Shown one piece after another: positions 49,778 through 57,881 of a stretch of 64,000 nucleotides of DNA (the first letter of the stretch is position 1; each line of letters begins with the position of its first letter). Made by a program: the position numbers and the translations under genes. The stretch is from Vibrio ostreicida. Lineage in GTDB: Bacteria; Pseudomonadota; Gammaproteobacteria; Enterobacterales; Vibrionaceae. The stretch is from positions 248,001-312,000 of the forward strand of contig NZ_JABEYA020000001.1 in assembly GCF_013074385.2 (NCBI RefSeq), written 5' to 3'. Below the pieces are notes generated by a model. That model made no database searches and was not told the origin of the DNA. It worked only from the letters and a program-made list of their open reading frames with translations.

Positions 49778-50878
49778 ATGCATAAAACAATGGAAGTGGC
49801 GACAATGCCAATATCCCAATTGGCGGTCAGCCAGAAACGAATTATGGTTGTCGATGATGACCCCGTTTTTCGTAAGATTACCAGCGGATTTTTGAAATCA
49901 CAGGGGTATCTAGTCACGGAAGCGGGAAACGGGTTAGCTGGGCTTAACTTACTCAGGAGTACCCATCCTGATTTAATCCTATGTGATTTGGCAATGCCCG
50001 TGTTAGGTGGCATCGAGTTTGTCGAGGAAGTGAGTCTTGAATATCCCTCGCTTCCTTTGATTGTCGTTTCCGCAACCGATGAAATGTCGGAAGTCGCGAA
50101 AGCACTGCGCTTTGGCATCAAAGACTTTCTACCCAAACCCATATCAAATCACCATCATTTGGCGAGTGCGATTGAAAATACGCTTGAGGACTCTGACAAT
50201 CACTTGTGTGATCAGAGGGATTTTGCCAGTCAGTGGTTTCGTATTGAAAGTGGGGATATGCCTGAAGAACAGGAATTACATTGGCATTTGGAATATTTGC
50301 AAGAAAATCCGACGGCGGCGAAAGATTTACTTCATGCGTTGCTTCCAGATAAAGATACATCGCAGGGGGATTGGAAATGCAGTTATCGCCTTTTGCAATC
50401 CATCGATGTGATGCCCTTGGTCTTTGATTATGCATGGTTGATGAATGGCCAGTTTGCTTTTTACCTTGTTGATTCTTCGAGCGAAGGTGATTACGGTGCC
50501 GCCACCACTTTATTGGTGCGGGCCCTATTCCATGATTACCTGCGTAATTTGAAGTGTTTCAATGCGGATCTTAAAGATATTGTTGATTTACTGGAAAATG
50601 GGCTAGCTTGCTCTGAAGCGACGAGCCCCGTCAAAGCATTGTTTGGCGTGGTGGATGTTTCTGAAGGCAGTATGACAATATTACCTGCGGGGTTGGATGG
50701 GCAGTGGTCAAACGGTTATTTGTCACAGCATATAGCCGCAGGAGTAAAGTTGGGAGAAAACTGCCGAAAAAACGCGGTGACAACTAACTTGAGTATTCAG
50801 TCTGCATGCCAACTGACGCTAAGCTGTCTTGGTTCGAGTAGTTTTAGTCTCGACCTATATCAGGGAGGGCGAGCCTAG
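49778..50878 (+). CDS. rssB: RssB-like response regulator
   Basis: The 366 residues contain an N-terminal receiver with acidic VVDDDP, phospho-acceptor Asp70 (LILCDLAMPVLGG), switch SAT and KPIS. The C-terminal half (about 200-360) resembles a decayed PP2C phosphatase, with DYGAATTLLVRALFHDYLR but no clear metal-binding Asp set. E. coli RssB has this architecture and delivers sigma-S to ClpXP. The order with ybaN-type, apt and dnaX downstream supports orthology in vibrios; the adaptor function is inferred. Confidence 0.78.
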   Translation: MHKTMEVATMPISQLAVSQKRIMVVDDDPVFRKITSGFLKSQGYLVTEAGNGLAGLNLLRSTHPDLILCDLAMPVLGGIEFVEEVSLEYPSLPLIVVSATDEMSEVAKALRFGIKDFLPKPISNHHHLASAIENTLEDSDNHLCDQRDFASQWFRIESGDMPEEQELHWHLEYLQENPTAAKDLLHALLPDKDTSQGDWKCSYRLLQSIDVMPLVFDYAWLMNGQFAFYLVDSSSEGDYGAATTLLVRALFHDYLRNLKCFNADLKDIVDLLENGLACSEATSPVKALFGVVDVSEGSMTILPAGLDGQWSNGYLSQHIAAGVKLGENCRKNAVTTNLSIQSACQLTLSCLGSSSFSLDLYQGGRA

Positions 50879-50962
50879 TCGCCTAATCCGAAGCGCAAAA
50901 TAACCCTTGTCTTACTCGGTGTTAATGGTGTGTGGATTAGGGTATAGTCCGCCCAAAAATGG

Positions 50963-50995
50963 CTCAATCTGTTAACTAAGTTGCAACAGATTGAG
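50963..50995 (+). repeat. 11-bp inverted repeat upstream of a 43-codon gene
   Basis: CTCAATCTGTT and AACAGATTGAG are perfect arms around an 11-nt loop, with no T tract after them. It ends 34 bp before the small gene at 51030. It could be the rssB transcript end, an RNA leader structure or a dyad operator. A TATAGT -10-like element lies at 50943-50948. Confidence 0.6.
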
Positions 50996-51029
50996 GCCAC
51001 GACTGTAACCAATACGTGAGAGACAAACC

Positions 51030-51161
51030 ATGGCAGATAAAGATTTCAAAGAACCGTACAATATCTTATACTTTTTAGGGTTCATAGCTGCATTATTGAT
51101 CCCCACACTACCCGCAACATTGACGTGGCTTCGTGTGATGAATGGATACGCCGGCTTCTAA
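51030..51161 (+). CDS. 43-residue single-helix membrane protein
   Basis: The frame begins ATG GCA GAT AAA and reads MADKDFKEPYNILYFLGFIA at its N-terminus, ending RVMNGYAGF with TAA at 51159-51161. It has a charged N-terminus, one hydrophobic helix (about residues 11-33) and a short tail. A GAGAG ribosome-site-like stretch lies 7-9 nt upstream. The composition, clean frame and position between rssB and the ybaN-like gene make it a likely real small protein; I do not recognise a function. Confidence 0.65.
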   Translation: MADKDFKEPYNILYFLGFIAALLIPTLPATLTWLRVMNGYAGF

Positions 51162-51182
51162 CCTAACGCCCAGGAGCAGACC

Positions 51183-51575
51183 ATCAGTTTACAAAGAATT
51201 GGCTTAAATATTGTTGGTGGTCTTAGTTTGTGTTTGGGGTTTCTTGGTATTTTTCTACCACTACTCCCGACGACGCCCTTTATTCTCTTATCTAGCGCGT
51301 GTTTTATGCGCAGTAGCCCGACGTTTCACCGTTGGCTACACCAACATCAAACCTTTGGCCCAATCCTCGACAACTGGCATCGCCATGGAGCGGTCACGAG
51401 TAAGACCAAGCGGCGTGGAGCTATCTGTATGGTGGCCAGTTTTTGTTTTTCTATCTGGCTGGTGCCCCATTGGTGGTTGAAATTTGCACTCATTGCGATG
51501 CTGAGCATTTTACTCACATGGTTTATTCGACTCCCTGTGGTTGAGCACCTTGCTGACCAGCCAGAAAATCACTAA
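51183..51575 (+). CDS. ybaN: YbaN-like DUF454 inner-membrane protein
   Basis: The sequence matches E. coli YbaN: GFLGIFLPLLPTTPFILLSS, FMRSSPTFHRWL and a C-terminal pair of helices. Homology starts around residues SLQRIGLNIVGG, but no ATG/GTG/TTG exists there. Codon 51183 is ATC, placed 6 nt after AGGAG (51172-51176), where ATG would be expected (ATC AGT TTA CAA AGA). The first standard codon, TTG at 51228, would remove half of the first membrane helix. Either a rare AUC start or a mutation/sequencing change is implied. The function is unknown. Confidence 0.72.
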   Translation: MSLQRIGLNIVGGLSLCLGFLGIFLPLLPTTPFILLSSACFMRSSPTFHRWLHQHQTFGPILDNWHRHGAVTSKTKRRGAICMVASFCFSIWLVPHWWLKFALIAMLSILLTWFIRLPVVEHLADQPENH

Positions 51576-51591
51576 AATTAGTCGTAATCGC

Positions 51592-51618
51592 GCCCGCTTT
51601 TAGGTGGGCTTTGTTTTT
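51592..51618 (+). terminator. Intrinsic terminator after the ybaN-like gene
   Basis: GCCCGC pairs with GTGGGC (one G-U) around a T-rich loop, followed by TTT-G-TTTTT. Confidence 0.72.
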
Positions 51619-51732
51619 GCGCTGATAAATCTGGCCATGTAGTATAGATACATTGATCTTGCTTACAATTGACACGAGTCCCAGCCTAAGATATTCGATA
51701 GGCTTAAGCCCAGCTAAATTAAGAAACGAATT

Positions 51733-52278
51733 ATGACTACTGACGCTATTTCCCTGATTAAATCGAGCATAAAAAGTATCCCTGATTACCCAAAGCCGGG
51801 CATCATTTTCCGAGATGTGACCAGCTTAATGGAAGATGCTCAGGCGTATAAAGCCACTATTGAATTACTGGTGAAGAGATATCGAGCTTTGGGCTTTACT
51901 AAGGTTGTTGGTACCGAAGCCCGCGGGTTTCTGTTTGGTGCACCGTTGGCACTTGAACTGGGTATTGGATTTGTTCCGGTGCGCAAGCCGGGCAAGTTAC
52001 CGCGAGAAACTGTTGCACAATCCTATGAGCTGGAGTACGGGACAGATACGCTTGAAATCCATACTGATGCCATTTCACTAGGTGACAAAGTTCTGATGGT
52101 GGATGACCTCTTGGCCACTGGCGGTACGATCGAAGCGACGACAAAGCTGATTCGCCAGCTTGGTGGGGAAGTCGAGCATGCGGCGTTTGTTATTAACTTG
52201 CCTGACATTGGTGGTGAAAAACGTTTGGAAGCTCTGAACCTGAATGTTTATAGCCTGTGTGAATTTGATGGTCATTAA
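51733..52278 (+). CDS. apt: Apt, adenine phosphoribosyltransferase
   Basis: A 181-residue type I PRTase (E. coli 183) with PRPP motif [16 protein letters not shown] near residue 120 and the adenine-site segment [10 protein letters not shown]. It salvages adenine to AMP. It is 12 bp upstream of dnaX, the conserved apt-dnaX-ybaB-recR order. Confidence 0.97.
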   Translation: MTTDAISLIKSSIKSIPDYPKPGIIFRDVTSLMEDAQAYKATIELLVKRYRALGFTKVVGTEARGFLFGAPLALELGIGFVPVRKPGKLPRETVAQSYELEYGTDTLEIHTDAISLGDKVLMVDDLLATGGTIEATTKLIRQLGGEVEHAAFVINLPDIGGEKRLEALNLNVYSLCEFDGH

Positions 52279-52290
52279 TCGGAAAGAGTC

Positions 52291-54321
52291 ATGAGTTATC
52301 TTGCTTTAGCTCGAAAGTGGCGGCCCAGCCAATTCAACCAAGTGGTTGGGCAAAGCCATGTTTTGACGGCCTTAGAAAATGCCTTAACGCACAATAGATT
52401 GCACCACGCGTACTTATTTAGTGGTACTCGTGGTGTCGGAAAAACAACGATAGGTCGCTTGTTTGCTAAAGGCTTAAATTGTGAAACTGGGATCACTGCG
52501 ACCCCTTGTGGGATCTGTGATACATGTAAAGAAATTGATCAAGGCCGATTTGTCGATTTGTTAGAGATTGACGCAGCGTCTCGAACGAAAGTCGAAGATA
52601 CTCGCGAGCTGCTGGACAACGTGCAGTACAAACCAGCAAGGGGTCGCTTCAAAGTGTACCTTATTGATGAAGTACATATGCTCTCGCGCCATAGCTTCAA
52701 TGCTTTGCTTAAGACATTGGAAGAGCCGCCAGAGTATGTGAAATTTTTGCTCGCAACCACCGACCCGCAGAAACTGCCGGTGACGATTCTGTCTCGTTGT
52801 TTGCAGTTTCATCTCAAGCCAATCAGCGTTGATCATATCCATCAGCAGCTGTCACATATTCTGGACCAAGAAAAGGTCTCTTCTGAATCAAAAGCTTTGG
52901 GTATGATAGCTCATGCAGCCGATGGCAGCATGCGTGATGCCTTGAGCTTAAGCGATCAGGCAATAGCACTGGGCAATGGTCATGTCATGACGGACAGTGT
53001 TTCGGCAATGTTAGGGACATTAGATACAGATCAAGCGCTCTCCTTACTGAAGGCGATTAGCAGCCGGCAGCCACAGGTGGTTATAGAAAGCTTGTCTGGT
53101 ATGGCTGAAAATGGTGTCGATTGGGATGGATTGCTCCAGCAGCTTGCCGCCCAACTCCATCGCTTAGCCCTGTATCAGGCATTACCTGCGACCCTAGATC
53201 ACACACAGCCTGATGCTGAAAAAATTGCGCTTCTTAGCCGTGATCTCAGCCCTCAAGACGTACAGTTGTATTACCAGATTGTATTGAAAGGTCGAGACGA
53301 TTTGCGCTTGGCGCCTTCAGAAAAAATCGGGCTGGAAATGGTGGCCTTGAGGATGATGGCATTTCGGCCTTACTCTGCCCCTCAAGCCAATCACATTGAT
53401 TCTATGATGACGGCTGCCACAGCCACCGATGAACAGCGAACAAGGTTGGCACCTGACAATACTCCGCCGATATCGGTGAAAGTACCAAGAGACCCTTTGC
53501 CATCTTCAAACGAAAGTCGATTAGATGGGAAGGAGGAGACTTCATTAGCTCCCACTGGTGAACCGCCAAGGGCACCCGCGCCAGTTCCGCCGATAGGGGA
53601 GTCTAGTGTGCCTTCGGTCAGTGGTTTGCGTCATCAACTGCGTTCACAGCGTCAGGGACAACCTCGAGTAAACCGACCAAAAAAGACTGAAGCGACATCT
53701 GTGATTGAATCCGATTCCGTTCTTGAGCGTGTTGCACAGCGACACACAGGAAAGGTGCAGGTGTCGCCATTGTCGAACGAACAACCGATGGTCAGTGCTG
53801 AATTAGAGAAGAATGAACCGTATCAATGGAGGCCAATCCGCCCTCAAGTACAAAAAGTGAACAACGAGCTCACGCCGACGCAGATCAAAAAAGCGCTCGA
53901 TCACGAAAAGACGGCAGAGATGGTCCAAAAGCTGGCAGATGAAAGCATTGTGCAAAATGAGTGGGCAAAATTGATTAGTCAGCTAGAAACGGCAAAGATG
54001 ACTGAGCAATTGGCCCTCAACGCCCACTTTGAGCAGCAAGGCAGCTCTATTATACTGACACTGAGATCGCAACAAGCGCACCTCAACAACGACCGTGCAC
54101 AAAGCGAGTTGTTGGAGGCACTAAACCGTGTTCTTGGAGAGCCGTGCCAGTTAAGTGTTACTATTGGTGACCAAGGTGAAACGCCGTTGGAATTAAGAGA
54201 AAAACTCTATCAGGGTAAGCTGAAACAAGCCTTTATTAGCCTTGAACAGGACAGTTACATTCAGTTTATAACGAAACAGTTTGCGGCACAGATCGATAAA
54301 GACAGTGTCAGGCCCGTTTAA
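52291..54321 (+). CDS. dnaX: DnaX, DNA polymerase III tau/gamma subunit
   Basis: A 676-residue tau subunit. The clamp-loader AAA+ domain has Walker A GTRGVGKTTIGR, zinc cysteines (CETGITATPCGICDTC), IDEVHMLS and the arginine-finger region ILSRCLQF; a variable linker runs about 365-500, then the tau-specific C-terminal domains. A programmed -1 frameshift site at codon 465 would make a shorter gamma form of about 466 residues. It is in an apt-dnaX-ybaB-recR operon. Confidence 0.97.
   Translation: MSYLALARKWRPSQFNQVVGQSHVLTALENALTHNRLHHAYLFSGTRGVGKTTIGRLFAKGLNCETGITATPCGICDTCKEIDQGRFVDLLEIDAASRTKVEDTRELLDNVQYKPARGRFKVYLIDEVHMLSRHSFNALLKTLEEPPEYVKFLLATTDPQKLPVTILSRCLQFHLKPISVDHIHQQLSHILDQEKVSSESKALGMIAHAADGSMRDALSLSDQAIALGNGHVMTDSVSAMLGTLDTDQALSLLKAISSRQPQVVIESLSGMAENGVDWDGLLQQLAAQLHRLALYQALPATLDHTQPDAEKIALLSRDLSPQDVQLYYQIVLKGRDDLRLAPSEKIGLEMVALRMMAFRPYSAPQANHIDSMMTAATATDEQRTRLAPDNTPPISVKVPRDPLPSSNESRLDGKEETSLAPTGEPPRAPAPVPPIGESSVPSVSGLRHQLRSQRQGQPRVNRPKKTEATSVIESDSVLERVAQRHTGKVQVSPLSNEQPMVSAELEKNEPYQWRPIRPQVQKVNNELTPTQIKKALDHEKTAEMVQKLADESIVQNEWAKLISQLETAKMTEQLALNAHFEQQGSSIILTLRSQQAHLNNDRAQSELLEALNRVLGEPCQLSVTIGDQGETPLELREKLYQGKLKQAFISLEQDSYIQFITKQFAAQIDKDSVRPV
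53679..53690 (+). promoter_or_regulatory. Probable -1 ribosomal frameshift site in dnaX
   Basis: The heptamer A-AAA-AAG (53679-53685) is in the correct zero-frame phase (CCA AAA AAG ACT GAA). A -1 slip gives GAC then TGA at 53688-53690, the same design as the E. coli dnaX site that makes gamma. An AGGGA stimulator-like sequence is present at 53654-53658, but about 20 nt upstream rather than about 10. No strong downstream hairpin was found by eye. Confidence 0.7.
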
Positions 54322-54386
54322 TGGGGGGTTGAAAACGGTGAGTGTACCCCCATCTACTTATGAAATAACCAGAGAGATAAATCATC

Positions 54387-54716
54387 ATGTTTGGTAAAGG
54401 CGGTATGGGCAATTTAATGAAGCAAGCCCAGCAAATGCAAGATCGCATGCAAAAGCTTCAAGAAGAAATCGCAACGATGGAAATCACCGGTGAATCCGGC
54501 GCGGGATTGGTGAAAATCACGATCACTGGTAGTCACAGCGTTCGTCGTGTCGACATCGATGAAAGTTTGATGGAAGACGACAAAGAAATGCTTGAAGACT
54601 TGATCGCTGCTGCGTTTAACGATGCTGCGCGTCGCGTTGAAGAGACTCAGAAAGAAAAAATGGCGGGTGTGACTGGCGGTATGCAATTACCACCAGGCAT
54701 GAAAATGCCTTTCTAA
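54387..54716 (+). CDS. ybaB: YbaB/EbfC nucleoid-associated protein
   Basis: A 109-residue homodimeric DNA-binding protein with the pattern [18 protein letters not shown] at the N-terminus and LPPGMKMPF at the C-terminus, the same size as E. coli YbaB. It lies between dnaX and recR as in most gammaproteobacteria. Confidence 0.97.
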   Translation: MFGKGGMGNLMKQAQQMQDRMQKLQEEIATMEITGESGAGLVKITITGSHSVRRVDIDESLMEDDKEMLEDLIAAAFNDAARRVEETQKEKMAGVTGGMQLPPGMKMPF

Positions 54717-54731
54717 CTGATTAGGTATCTT

Positions 54732-55331
54732 ATGCGCACCAGTCATATGCTGGAGCAATTGATGGAGGCCTTACGTTGTCTGCCTGGGGTAGGTCCCAAG
54801 TCAGCACAACGTATGGCCTTTCATTTGTTACAGCGTGATAGAAAAGGGGGGCTTCACCTCGCCGAAGCCTTGAGTCAGGCAATGACGGAAATTGGTCATT
54901 GTCATCAATGCCGAACCTTCACTGAAGATGAAGTTTGCCATATATGTACGAACCCCAAACGTCAGGAAAATGGTCAAATGTGTGTCGTGGAGAGTCCTGC
55001 TGACATTGCTGCGGTGGAAGCGACTGGACAATATTCTGGCCGCTACTTTGTGCTTATGGGTCACTTGTCTCCACTTGATGGCATTGGCCCCAGTGATATT
55101 GGTTTGGATGTACTGGACTACCGTCTGCGCCACGGTGATGTGACAGAAGTGATTTTGGCGACCAACCCAACCGTAGAAGGTGAAGCGACAGCCCATTACA
55201 TTGCAGAGTTATGCAAGGCACATCAAGTGCAAGCAAGTCGTATTGCTCATGGTGTTCCTGTTGGAGGTGAACTCGAATTGGTTGACGGCACAACCCTATC
55301 CCACTCTTTGTTGGGACGACAGAAGCTGTAA
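54732..55331 (+). CDS. recR: RecR, recombination mediator
   Basis: A 199-residue protein with Hh[21 protein letters not shown], a Cys4 zinc finger ([16 protein letters not shown]), a Toprim region ([13 protein letters not shown]) and the Walker-like C-terminus LGRQKL. It acts with RecF/RecO to load RecA at gaps. Confidence 0.97.
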   Translation: MRTSHMLEQLMEALRCLPGVGPKSAQRMAFHLLQRDRKGGLHLAEALSQAMTEIGHCHQCRTFTEDEVCHICTNPKRQENGQMCVVESPADIAAVEATGQYSGRYFVLMGHLSPLDGIGPSDIGLDVLDYRLRHGDVTEVILATNPTVEGEATAHYIAELCKAHQVQASRIAHGVPVGGELELVDGTTLSHSLLGRQKL

Positions 55332-55339
55332 GTTTTTCG

Positions 55340-55372
55340 GGAATGAAACCACTCGTGAGAGTCGTTTCATTC
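55340..55372. terminator. Long hairpin after recR
   Basis: GGAATGAAAC pairs with GTTTCATTCC, and an inner ACTC/GAGT extends the stem around a GTGA loop. No T run follows, so it is a weak terminator or another RNA structure between convergent recR and folD. Confidence 0.45.
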
Positions 55373-55453
55373 CACTTCTATGCCAGTCTAAAAAACATGG
55401 AACGATTCGGCTGAGAGTGTTGCAGCCCACATGGTTGGAGCGGCTCAAAGAGG

Positions 55454-56311
55454 TTATTTCGTGTGGAATTGCTCACAGGCAAGTATGGTATTCTCAATGA
55501 GAGATGCCACTGTCATGGGGCCCACACCGCCGGGAACCGGAGTGATAAAACTCGCTCTTTCTTTCGCATTTTCATAGTCAACGTCGCCAACTAATTTACC
55601 GGTATCGAGGCGGTTGATCCCGACATCGACCACGATTGCGCCGTCTTTAATCCAGTTTCCCGGTACAAAGTTGGGCTTGCCTACAGCGACCACAACCACA
55701 TCTGCTTGACGGACATGGCTTTCGAGGTCTTTAGTAAACCGGTGACAGGTCGTGGTCGTGCAACCTGCTAACAGTAATTCCAATGTCATGGGTCGACCGA
55801 CGATGTTCGAGGCACCTACAACCACGGCGTGTTTACCACGGAGATTTATGTTGTAGCGCTCAAGCAATGTAATAATTCCCTTTGGTGTGCACGAACGCAG
55901 TTTAGGAATGCGTTGAGCCAAGCGGCCAACATTATAGGGATGAAAACCATCAACGTCTTTTTCAGGATGAATGCGTTCCAAGACCTTTGTCGCATCAATA
56001 CCTGCGGGCAGTGGGAGCTGAACAAGGATACCGTCAATCTCCGGATCTTCATTTAATGTATCAATGGTATCGAGTAGTACTTGTTGAGGGGTATCGGCGG
56101 GCAGATCGAAAGATTTGGAAACAAAGCCAACTTCCTCACAGGCTCTGCGTTTACTTCCGACATACACTTGTGAGGCAGGGTCTTCGCCAACCAGCACGAC
56201 TGCTAAACCTGGGGCTCTTAAGCCGGCATTGACACGAGCTTTGACCCGGGCGGCAACTTCGGAGCGAACTGTTTGAGAAATGAGTGTCCCATCAATATTT
56301 TGCGCAGTCAT
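55454..56311 (-). CDS. folD: FolD, methylenetetrahydrofolate dehydrogenase/cyclohydrolase
   Basis: A 285-residue bifunctional enzyme (E. coli 288) with active-site lysine in [26 protein letters not shown] and the NADP-binding [17 protein letters not shown]; the C-terminal [16 protein letters not shown] is conserved. It interconverts one-carbon folates that feed purine and methionine synthesis. A PurR-like box lies 70-85 bp upstream of its start. Confidence 0.97.
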   Translation of the reverse strand: MTAQNIDGTLISQTVRSEVAARVKARVNAGLRAPGLAVVLVGEDPASQVYVGSKRRACEEVGFVSKSFDLPADTPQQVLLDTIDTLNEDPEIDGILVQLPLPAGIDATKVLERIHPEKDVDGFHPYNVGRLAQRIPKLRSCTPKGIITLLERYNINLRGKHAVVVGASNIVGRPMTLELLLAGCTTTTCHRFTKDLESHVRQADVVVVAVGKPNFVPGNWIKDGAIVVDVGINRLDTGKLVGDVDYENAKERASFITPVPGGVGPMTVASLIENTILACEQFHTK

Positions 56312-56379
56312 GTCTTTCCTTTAAATAGAATGGCTATTTAGTTGCGCGCATTGTCGCAAATAAATCGGTAGACATCCAT

Positions 56380-56395
56380 AGGCAAACGTTTGCTT
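56380..56395. promoter_or_regulatory. PurR-like operator upstream of folD
   Basis: AGGCAAACGTTTGCTT matches the PurR consensus ACGCAAACGTTTGCGT at 14 of 16 positions, as good as the box at cvpA-purF. It lies between divergent folD (ATG at 56311) and the tRNA gene, nearer folD. It suggests that one-carbon supply is co-regulated with purine synthesis. Confidence 0.68.
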
Positions 56396-56469
56396 TGGAC
56401 ATTTTTTGGGGAAGTAATGAGTAGCTGACCTTTTTTTAGGCATTCAGATCAGAATGTTAAGAAAAGGTC

Positions 56470-56497
56470 TTGTGTTAAGATTTTGAACTCGTATAAT
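56470..56497 (+). promoter_or_regulatory. tRNA-Arg promoter
   Basis: TTGTGT (-35) and TATAAT (-10, 56492-56497) are spaced 16 bp apart, about 15 bp before the mature tRNA. The sequence after the -10 is GC-rich (GCGCGCCC), as in stringently controlled stable-RNA promoters. Confidence 0.75.
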
Positions 56498-56511
56498 CCT
56501 TTCCCTGTAGC

Positions 56512-56588
56512 GCGCCCTTAGCTCAGCTGGATAGAGCACGTCCCTTCTAAGGATGTGGTCGAAGGTTCGAATCCTTCAGGGCGTGCCA
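56512..56588 (+). tRNA. tRNA-Arg (anticodon UCU)
   Basis: A full cloverleaf of 77 nt with encoded CCA: acceptor GCGCCCT / AGGGCGT, D arm GCTC..GAGC, anticodon arm CGTCC-CTTCTAA-GGATG with anticodon TCT, and T arm GAAGG-TTCGAAT-CCTTC. It decodes the rare AGA/AGG codons. It is a single gene followed by a terminator, and marks the boundary to the unusual gene cluster. Confidence 0.97.
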
Positions 56589-56596
56589 TATTCTAT

Positions 56597-56638
56597 AAGG
56601 CCTGACAGCTTATCAAGTTGTCAGGCCTTTGTCGTTTT
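56597..56638 (+). terminator. Terminator after tRNA-Arg
   Basis: An 11-bp stem AAGGCCTGACA / TGTCAGGCCTT is followed by TTTGTCGTTTTT, 8 bp past the CCA end. Confidence 0.9.
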
Positions 56639-56929
56639 TGTTACCAAAGGCACGCGAGCGCAAACCCATTATGACGTCGAGAGCGTTGTGCAATGCTTGC
56701 TTTCCACGCGTGATGATAAACAAGTTTCTCCCTCTGTATTTTTTGTCCCCTCTCCACCGCGGTGGTAGCCAGCAAGTGAAGCGCGCGATGAATCCCACAC
56801 TTTGCGTGTTATATGAGCGATCATTGCAAAGTTTACGCGTTGGATCCTCCATTTAGCCAACAGGGTAAAGGATACCCTTTATTCAACCTACTTATCCCGT
56901 ATTCACCCCGATAATCCCTTCGACTAGGC

Positions 56930-56949
56930 TGGTAAATTTTCTTTTACCA
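56930..56949. promoter_or_regulatory. Dyad just before the muramidase gene
   Basis: TGGTAAA and TTTACCA are perfect 7-bp arms around TTTTCT, about 20 bp before the ATG and next to the ribosome site. A repressor operator or an RNA hairpin in the leader are both possible; no known consensus is recognised. Confidence 0.4.
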
Positions 56950-56968
56950 ACAACGTCGAGGAAGGAAA

Positions 56969-57862
56969 ATGAAAAACGTCAAATTGGATGCGTCTGTCGG
57001 CGCATCAGGAAACAACCATAGTGAAGATGTACTCGCGATTCAAAAAGCGCTCAATACGATTTCCGATAGCCTTGGTTTTAAATTACCACTTAAAGAAGAC
57101 GGAAAAATCATTGAAAATCACACTGAATCACCAACGTGCCGAGCGATTGGCGACTTTCAGGTTAAAGTGCTTGGCTTCCAAACTCCGGATTATCGAATTG
57201 ACGCAGGGGGAAAGAGCCATTACGCACTTGAGAAGGCTTGTGCTAACTCATCAGGAACAAGGTCTTCCCTTTTTCTCCCTTTAATTGAACCCACAACGGG
57301 TCTTGAAGCGATTGATTTCAAACATGCGGCGATGGAACTGGATTGTGATGTGGCTGCGATCAAAGCGGTGTCTGCGGTTGAATCTGCAAGCAGTGGTTTT
57401 TTTCCATCGGGATTACCAGCGATACTGTTTGAGGCACATATATTCTCCCAATACAGTCAACGCCGTTTTGATGACTCTCACCCGAATATTTCTTCCAAAA
57501 AATGGGACCGAACGCTCTACGTGGGCGGAGGCAAAGAATATGATCGTCTGCAAAGAGCGATGGCGCTCGATCGAAGTGCCGCCCTCATGTCTGCGTCTTA
57601 TGGACGTTATCAAATCATGGGTTTCAACTATAAAGCGGCCGGCTACGAGGACGTAGAAGCGTTTGTGCGTGACATGTTTTTGGCAGAGTCCAACCACCTC
57701 AAAGCCTTTGTCTGTTTTATAAAAGCAAACGCCAAGCTACACCGCGCGATCACGTTGCTGGATTGGGCGAGTTTTGCCCGTTACTACAACGGTCCCGCCT
57801 ATGCTGAAAATCGCTATGACGACAAATTGCAAGCAGCCTATGACACATTCAACGCTCAATAA
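56969..57862 (+). CDS. N-acetylmuramidase with peptidoglycan-binding domain
   Basis: The 297 residues comprise an N-terminal peptidoglycan-binding-like domain (about 5-90: VLAIQKALNTISDSLGF ... AIGDFQVKVLGFQ) and a C-terminal N-acetylmuramidase domain (DUF3380 family, about 112-295). The probable catalytic Glu is in IKAVSAVESASSGF, followed by GLPAILFEAHIFS and SYGRYQIMGFN. There is no signal peptide, so export would need a holin or other route if it cuts the wall. Such enzymes are common as phage endolysins and in injection-type systems. It is the first gene of a long same-strand cluster; ribosome site GGAAGGAAA. Confidence 0.85.
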   Translation: MKNVKLDASVGASGNNHSEDVLAIQKALNTISDSLGFKLPLKEDGKIIENHTESPTCRAIGDFQVKVLGFQTPDYRIDAGGKSHYALEKACANSSGTRSSLFLPLIEPTTGLEAIDFKHAAMELDCDVAAIKAVSAVESASSGFFPSGLPAILFEAHIFSQYSQRRFDDSHPNISSKKWDRTLYVGGGKEYDRLQRAMALDRSAALMSASYGRYQIMGFNYKAAGYEDVEAFVRDMFLAESNHLKAFVCFIKANAKLHRAITLLDWASFARYYNGPAYAENRYDDKLQAAYDTFNAQ

Positions 57863-57881
57863 ACCACAAAAAGGGAACCCC

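Larger units (their letters stand above)
56589..56968. other. Gap between tRNA-Arg and the muramidase cluster
   Basis: A 380-bp non-coding stretch. It contains the tRNA terminator and, next to the first cluster gene, a TGGTAAA/TTTACCA dyad. Overlapping short frames on both strands at 56553-56860 have no ribosome sites. No second copy of the tRNA 3' end, integrase or insertion-sequence end was seen in it. Confidence 0.6.

Noticed and set aside
56553-56860. Several overlapping frames on both strands downstream of tRNA-Arg
   Set aside because: They run through the tRNA and its terminator, lack ribosome sites and contradict each other; kept as non-coding.
57774-57881. Upstream extension of the bitopic protein
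   Set aside because: It is a shadow frame inside the muramidase 3' end; the ATG at 57882 has its own ribosome site.
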